A model generated the notes under the pieces. The model ran no database searches. It was not told the DNA's origin and was given only the letters and a program-made list of their open reading frames with translations. A stretch of DNA of 33,122 nucleotides. Origin: Caldithrix sp. (GTDB lineage: Bacteria > Calditrichota > Calditrichia > Calditrichales > Calditrichaceae). Of this stretch, positions 28,690-33,122 are shown one piece after another. Numbering within the stretch: position 1 is the first letter of the stretch; the number at the start of each line of letters is the position of its first letter. The stretch covers positions 1 to 33,122 of the forward strand of contig WJIP01000395.1 in the NCBI GenBank assembly GCA_014730185.1, given 5' to 3'. A program made the translations under genes and the position numbers.

Positions 28690-29114
28690 ATTAGTTATTA
28701 CGCATCAATGGGTTGATTTGATTTAGGTATCTCACTGTGCTATTCTCAACCTTACCAACTTGGTGGAAATTTTTATTAGGCCGCTATAAAGGTCACTAAA
28801 AACATCACTTGCCTAGAATGAAGGAAGATGATCAATTCAATTTATGGATCCCGGTCTTACATAATTTATTTTTCCATGAAACTTGTTCCGTGTTTTACAA
28901 TTCTTCCGATATCTTGAGGACATGCCGCGGCATATTTTGTACAGGACATTAATTTTTTTTAACGCTTCACGAGAACCCATTAACATGTTATTGCGAAAGA
29001 CTGCCACTGAGGGTTGAATTCAGCATGGGCTATTTAATCCCGTGGCGGATTTTCAAATATTCATGAGGCATGTTCGCTTCACAGTTGAAATCGCGGTTCC
29101 GTGCTCCAATAGAA
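28690..29114. other. Non-coding stretch, probably decayed sequence
   Basis: About 425 bp with stops in every frame on both strands. No family was recognised. It lies downstream (in minus-strand terms) of the decayed serine hydrolase and may be former coding sequence. Confidence 0.4.
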
Positions 29115-29448
29115 TTACGGGTTTCTTTGAATATTGCTTAATATTTCAACACCACTATCAAATAATTTATCTGAGCGTAAATTATTAAGAATGATGACCG
29201 TTTGGTTATCGGTGAAGGATCATAAAATAATGCCCGCTCCGCCTCCGGTATGAGCATACATTCTCTTTTTCTTTCCATTAATATCCATATCGGCGATGGG
29301 CCATCCGTATCCGTAAAAATGCGGCTCGGACCGGTTTACTAAAAAGTGATAGTAGGGGCAGGGCAGTCAGTTTTTTCAGATGGGAGGCGTTTGTGTGGTT
29401 CATTAATCAATCCATTTTTAAAACCTTCAAAAAATCGTTGTTTCATCT
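29115..29448 (-). pseudogene. Decayed beta-lactamase-type serine hydrolase, C-terminal part
   Basis: Minus-strand translation from about 29354 to 29115 reads FYGYGWPIAD, then KKKRMYAHTGGGAGIIL, an in-frame TGA at 29220-29222, and FTDNQTVIILNNL to the final stop. The HTGGGAG box is the KTG-equivalent motif of class C beta-lactamase/penicillin-binding-protein-like esterases (PF00144), and GYGW before it and TVIILNN after it fit. Upstream a second frame (from ATG 29446) reads FFEGFKNGLINEPHKRLPSEKT, resembling the 'RLLSEKTV' segment of the same family, with a frameshift and a stop at 29367-29369 between. The N-terminal two thirds, including the SxxK Ser, are missing. It is thus a broken remnant. 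Confidence 0.7.
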
Positions 29449-29614
29449 TCCGTCAATAACGGCTTGTGTTTGGTTGTGTAAAACGGGCGGCCGTTGCCTT
29501 AAAATAATCCCAAATTCCCACCGGATTAATGAACCCTCAAAAAAGTACATCTTTTCGGTCAGATGCAACGAGATATTGACATGCGGTTGTTAAGGTTTAA
29601 CCGAATTAACCGGC

Positions 29615-31303
29615 TCATTTCAAGAGAACCAGTTTCCGGGTCTGGTAAATTTTTCCATCGATTTCGATGCGGTACAGGTAAACGCCGCTTGATAAACCGT
29701 CCGCCTGCCAGCGAATGCTGTGTACCCCTGCATGCTTCCTTTCGGAAACGATGGTAGCCATTTTCTTTCCCAATATGTTGTATATTGCGATATTGACCTG
29801 GCATTCCCGGGGAATTTCATATTCGATGGTTGTAACCGGATTAAACGGATTGGGATAGTTTTGCTTTAATTTAAAGGTACCGATGACGTTGTCTTTATGT
29901 TCAATGGAAACCGGATCACGGCTCATTTTTGCAATAAATATCATATCCCCGCCTCCGGTATCCAGCGTATCCGCCGGTGTAAAATAGACTTCGGCATGAA
30001 TGGAACCGGTGACATATAAACCGCCTTTTCCGTCCGTGCAAATTCCCGTGCCCTGTTCCAGCGTTCCGTATCCGCCGACAGGCTTGGTCCATAAATAATT
30101 TCCGGTATTATCAAAAGCGGCAATAAAAATATCCGCATCATTGTTGCTCCAATGTGTCTCATCCTCAACAATGAGCGAGTCGGTAAAATAACCGGCAATA
30201 CAGGCATTGCCCAGGTCATCAATGGTTATCGACTTAGCGGTGCCCGAAGTGGGGTCTATTTGCCGAACCCACTGATATGAGCCATCGCTGTTGTATTTGG
30301 CTACAAAAATATCCGCGTTATTATCTTCGGAAGGCATTATGGTTATACTATCCTGTTCAAAATGGGCGGTAAGAAAAAAATGCCCGGTAATAAATACACT
30401 ACCATCTCCGTCCGTAACGATCCCCGTGGGATAGTCGTTTAATATACCGCCGGCCTGCCTTGCCCACTGAAATTCGCCGAGATCATTAAATTTGACCACA
30501 TAAATCCGGTTATTGCCTTCTTCGTATTCCATCGCATAGGTTCCGTCAAAGTTAATTTGATTGCTGTAGCCCCCGGTTACATAGACATTGTTCTGCTTAT
30601 CAACACAAATCGCGGTGCTAAACGGATCATACGGACCGGAGAATTTCTTTGCCCAGATTAGCGATCCGTCCGGGTTGTACTTGAGGAAAAAGACCTCCTG
30701 ACCGCCCCAGTCGGCATGTAATGAATCTCCATCAAAATAGGCGTCATATTTAAACGTCCCGGTCACATAAACATTGCCGTCATGATCCACGGCCACGGCA
30801 TTTCCATGGTCATGATTTGTTCCGCCGCCATGCTTAACCCACTGAACCTCGCCGGCACCGTTGTACTTGGCGATAAACATGTCGAAGGTACCATTTGAAT
30901 GTACGGTGTCCGTATCAAAAACGGCGTCCGATAGAAACGATCCGGTGATATACGCATTTCCCATTGGGTCCAGCGCAATGCTTCGTCCCCGTTCTTCATT
31001 TTGAGAGCCGCTTCTGCTGCCGGCGTGCTTCGCCCACTGCACCGCGCCCTCGTTATCGTATTTAGCGATAAAGATATCCTCACTGCCATAACTGGAAATG
31101 GTGGTTGACTCGAAACTGGCGTTTAACGTAAAATAGCCGGTTATAAAACTATTTCCTGAACTGTCGCAGGTAATACTGGTACTCAGCTCAGAAGTATAAC
31201 CGCCGGCCTGAACCGCCCATTCCCATTGCGGAATTTGAGCGTTTAAATTTAGCGCCCATATCAGGGCCGCTAAAAATACGGATGATTTTAAACAGGATTT
31301 CAT
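29615..31303 (-). CDS. Secreted SBBP-repeat protein with T9SS type A sorting domain
   Basis: A 562-residue extracellular protein. A signal peptide ends near NLNA (residue 22). Seven SBBP-type units follow, each of the form DxxGNxYVTGxFxxxAxF, then FIAKYDxxGxxQWxK (for example DHDGNVYVTGTFKYDAYF). Together they probably form a beta-propeller. The last 85 residues are the type IX secretion sorting domain with KLKQNYPNPFNPVTTIEYEI, YNILGKK, WQADGLSSGVYLYRI and a KLVLLK end. Function is probably structural or adhesive. ATG 31303 is preferred to ATG 31309 because GAGGA abuts the latter but is 6 bp from the former. No T9SS component genes lie in the window. Confidence 0.92.
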   Translation of the reverse strand: MKSCLKSSVFLAALIWALNLNAQIPQWEWAVQAGGYTSELSTSITCDSSGNSFITGYFTLNASFESTTISSYGSEDIFIAKYDNEGAVQWAKHAGSRSGSQNEERGRSIALDPMGNAYITGSFLSDAVFDTDTVHSNGTFDMFIAKYNGAGEVQWVKHGGGTNHDHGNAVAVDHDGNVYVTGTFKYDAYFDGDSLHADWGGQEVFFLKYNPDGSLIWAKKFSGPYDPFSTAICVDKQNNVYVTGGYSNQINFDGTYAMEYEEGNNRIYVVKFNDLGEFQWARQAGGILNDYPTGIVTDGDGSVFITGHFFLTAHFEQDSITIMPSEDNNADIFVAKYNSDGSYQWVRQIDPTSGTAKSITIDDLGNACIAGYFTDSLIVEDETHWSNNDADIFIAAFDNTGNYLWTKPVGGYGTLEQGTGICTDGKGGLYVTGSIHAEVYFTPADTLDTGGGDMIFIAKMSRDPVSIEHKDNVIGTFKLKQNYPNPFNPVTTIEYEIPRECQVNIAIYNILGKKMATIVSERKHAGVHSIRWQADGLSSGVYLYRIEIDGKIYQTRKLVLLK

Positions 31304-31379
31304 GATCATTCCTCGCTTTTAATTCACAAAATAATATACTGAATCAAATTTGCACAAACAATAGAGGAAATTCTTTTAA

Positions 31380-31498
31380 GCCGGTATTCCGGCGTTCCTT
31401 CAGGTATGGATATCGAATTAACCCACTAAAGCCCGCGGTTGGCCCCACCCGACGTGGGTAGGTCGCGCCGGTAGATATTACCAAAGGAGCGCACCGGC
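31380..31498. repeat. Cluster of GC-rich palindromes
   Basis: Three inverted repeats stand in 119 bp of otherwise AT-rich sequence: GCCGG-TATT-CCGGC (31380-31393), CCCAC-CCGAC-GTGGG (31444-31458), and GCCGGT (31467-31472) with ACCGGC (31493-31498). It separates the T9SS protein gene from the STAS-like pseudogene. It may hold a terminator for the latter or a small REP-like unit. Confidence 0.35.
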
Positions 31499-31516
31499 AT
31501 TGAATCCATGTTTAGG

Positions 31517-31883
31517 TTAGGCATTCTTTAACCACAGCAAAGCATCACCGTTTGAGGTAAAGGATTTTATATTAACTCCGCTATTCAGTCCTGATTTTTC
31601 AAGAAAGAGTTCGCCTTCACCCAATGAGTTGCAGACAACGGCAAATTTTACAAACCTAAGAAGGTTTTGAGATGTTACTACCACATTTTGATCATAGACA
31701 GTAACAACAGGTGGGAACCGTTTTAGAGCTGAGGAAATAATTAGAACTTTTTTAATGTTTTTTGGATATTACCTCAGTCACCAATTTTCTCTGTTCCGAT
31801 AAGTCTTCGTTTGTAACCTCGTCTGGAGAATACGTGACTTCAAGTATTTTTTCATCATTTAATAGGTTGACGTGAATTGCCAT
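31517..31883 (-). pseudogene. STAS/SpoIIAA-like small protein gene, frameshifted
   Basis: Read on the minus strand, ATG 31883 starts MAIHVNLLNDEKILEVTYSP and runs to VISKKH before a stop. The next frame continues NIKKVLIISSALKRFPP, then RFVKFAVVCNSLGEG and VNIKSFTSNGDALLWLKNA to the stop at 31517. The two parts form one plausible chain of about 121 residues with the alternating strand/helix pattern and 'FTSNGDALLWL' end of STAS/SpoIIAA-like proteins. The break falls at an A6 run (T6 on the plus strand, 31758-31763); five A would restore the frame. This is a real mutation, a sequencing error, or less likely slippage. Similar proteins may bind partners or ligands; no specific role is proposed. 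Confidence 0.65.
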
Positions 31884-32110
31884 ATAATTTATCTCAAATG
31901 CTAAGGAGAGAGTAAGGTGCTTTTACTACCTGTATTTTAAACAGGCATGCCCCCCAAATTAAAATCATAAAACATACCAGTAATTTAATTCTTAAAATAA
32001 AGGTATGCCATAACCAATCCACAAAAAAATGGAGGAAGACAAGAAATTAGCGGCAAATACCCAAACTAATCTGCTGCTCTAATATCCGATCTGAAAAACC
32101 TATGTCTATT

Positions 32111-32238
32111 GCACCCCAATATGTGGATCAGTGTCTATACTGAAAATTAAACTGAAGTGAGGTGCTATGCCGCCAAAAATATACGGTGCTGACATAAAAC
32201 AAAGTTGTTTTCGCCGCCGGTAAGGTGTTGCGGGGTGC
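32111..32238 (+). mobile_element. 128-bp element with inverted ends, possible IS3 relic
   Basis: GCACCCC (32111-32117) and GGGGTGC (32232-32238) form inverted ends, flanked on both sides by ATT, which would be a 3-bp target duplication as IS3-family elements make. Inside, an ATG at 32167 starts MPPKIYGADIKQ, resembling an IS3 OrfA N-terminus (MPKKRYSAEFKQ), and the +1 frame continues KVVFAAGKVLRG before stops. All is degenerate, and the inverted repeat is short enough to occur by chance. Confidence 0.35.
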
Positions 32239-32463
32239 ATTGTCAGGAACCCGACAATGGTTGTACAATCACCAAAAAATGTCCGGATTTTAAACGTTAA
32301 CCAGGTAATCCCGAATAATAAAAAAATATTATAGTAATTGCATCATAAGTTAAACACAAATTGATCTGTACAATTGGCTCCACGCTGCTGCATTATTTTC
32401 CGAGAAAAAAGGTTAGGAAAGGTTCAAATTAAGTGTAAAAAAATAGTCTGCAAATTGAAGCTA

Positions 32464-32508
32464 AAATTGCTGTCGCTCAAATGCATACCGCGCCTGAGAC
32501 AGCAATTT
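32464..32508 (-). terminator. Hairpin after the DUF2007-like gene
   Basis: AAATTGCTGTC (32464-32474) and GACAGCAATTT (32498-32508) form a perfect 11-bp stem, just 6 bp after the stop of the minus-strand gene. The minus-strand tail is only moderately T-rich (TTTTAG), so it is a weak intrinsic terminator. Confidence 0.5.
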
Positions 32509-32514
32509 CAATAT

Positions 32515-32937
32515 TTATCCCGTCCATTTTTCAAAACTTTCATTCCGTTGATTTAAAGGATAAAACCAATCCGGTTTTAACTGCAATCCCTCTTTGCTTT
32601 TCCAGATAAAGTTACTGGCACGTTCAATATGTAAGGATTGTTCCACTTTTAGCAGAAAGATTACGCCAGCTTTAAGCTTCGATTCTATAATGACTGATTC
32701 TATATTCTGGGCCCGGAGCGCGCCTTTAATGGTTTCGGCCTGTTCCGGATTATGAGTGGCCCAAACAATAGTGTCCGGGCCACCCGGGTATTCCGGTTTG
32801 TCGTAATGAATCGTAATGGTTATCTCGCTGCCAAAAGGAATGTCCGGTAAATCCGTATCATAGGCTGAATCATTTTCCAATTCTATTTTTGCAAGATCCG
32901 TATAAATCGCACTGTATTTTTTAGATTTGATTGCCAT
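32515..32937 (-). CDS. DUF2007-like hypothetical protein
   Basis: A protein of about 140 residues; the frame can be extended to codon 33057, but ATG 32937 (MAIKSKKYSAIYTDL) fits better, since the upstream part is an AT-rich translation without similarity. A linker (DLPDIPFGS) leads to a beta strand, then DTIVWATHNPEQAETIKGAL and SVIIESKLKAGVIFLLKVEQ, the alpha/beta pattern of DUF2007, a ferredoxin-like fold described as a putative signal-transducing domain. The C-terminus has an aromatic DWFYP segment. No partner gene is visible. The function is unknown and the family call is by eye. AGGTG stands only about 2 bp before the ATG, so the start may be later. Confidence 0.55.
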   Translation of the reverse strand: MAIKSKKYSAIYTDLAKIELENDSAYDTDLPDIPFGSEITITIHYDKPEYPGGPDTIVWATHNPEQAETIKGALRAQNIESVIIESKLKAGVIFLLKVEQSLHIERASNFIWKSKEGLQLKPDWFYPLNQRNESFEKWTG

Positions 32938-33122
32938 ACACCTATTCAAATTCCTTAAATAGATTACGTACCCTTTTATTGAACTATTTACGTTTAGGAA
33001 AATTTTCCGGTAGGTCATAATTATGCAGTGGCTGAAAATTAAATTCCTACCGTTCATTTTTCAACATTTTCCTTTTTTACTTGTTTAACTTTGGATGATA
33101 CATATACACCAGATCCTGATAT

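Larger units (their letters stand above)
31884..32514. other. Intergenic region with probable transposon remnant
   Basis: About 630 bp without intact gene. The only recognisable content is the 128-bp inverted-repeat element at 32111-32238 and a hairpin at 32464-32508, each annotated separately. Confidence 0.4.

Noticed and set aside
28866-28949. 27-aa minus-strand frame MSCTKYAAACPQDIGRIV...
   Set aside because: It has a Cys pattern reminiscent of a ferredoxin, but is too short, lacks a ribosome site and matches no family.
31316-31370. Bacteroidota-type promoter (TTTG / TAnnTTTG) before the T9SS protein gene
   Set aside because: The downstream element is one base short of the consensus, and the clearest promoters in this window are of the TTGACA/TATAAT kind.

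Overview
The window reads as a chromosomal segment of a free-living Gram-negative bacterium of the FCB superphylum, most likely the Calditrichota/Ignavibacteria/KSB1 neighbourhood. This is an inference from three things: a secreted SBBP-repeat protein ending in a type IX secretion sorting domain with the NYPNPFNP motif, typical envelope families of that group (DUF4139, PEGA, TatT), and a moderately AT-rich background. No rRNA, tRNA, CRISPR array or complete insertion sequence was seen. Most genes are ordinary chromosomal genes. The accessory character is concentrated after about 28.5 kb.

Layout. 1-0.5 kb: 3' end of a metallo-beta-lactamase-fold hydrolase. 0.9-7 kb: a 619-aa HEAT/LRV-like repeat protein with a C-terminal four-cysteine cluster, valyl-tRNA synthetase, and an exported DUF4139 protein overlapping it. 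7.1-11.2 kb: a membrane PEGA-repeat protein, RarA, and a small coupled DUF6913-like protein. 11.3-14 kb: a protein with two AP2-like domains, a secreted DNase I-fold phosphodiesterase, and a convergent lipoprotein with three Ig-like repeats. 14.2-16.7 kb (minus): AtuA family protein, a separately encoded AtuA C-terminal domain, and exodeoxyribonuclease III. 17-19.6 kb: an SDR-family protein without the usual YxxxK, convergent with a membrane-anchored MutS-like ATPase. 19.9-22 kb: an NfeD membrane serine protease and slipin pair with a good promoter and a terminator. 22.2-24.9 kb: TatT lipoprotein, TRAP solute-binding protein (DctP) and a Nif3-like metal protein; no TRAP permease lies beside them. 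25.2-28.5 kb (minus): a peroxide-defence unit, PerR-like regulator, bacterioferritin, then KatG, with a promoter and palindromic operator before perR and a terminator after katG.

28.5-33.1 kb is sparse. It holds a decayed beta-lactamase-type serine hydrolase, the T9SS-sorted SBBP protein, a small STAS/SpoIIAA-like gene broken at an A6 run, a 128-bp element with inverted ends and a possible 3-bp target duplication that looks like an IS3 remnant, and a DUF2007-like protein at the end.

The clearest functional groupings are perR-bfr-katG (peroxide sensing, iron storage and peroxide removal), nfeD-slipin (membrane quality control) and tatT-dctP (periplasmic ligand capture). I see no convincing entirely new system. 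The best leads are a near-identical 25-bp motif upstream of valS and tatT, the permease-less TatT/DctP pair, the tandem AP2-like protein, the four-cysteine repeat protein and the 128-bp element.
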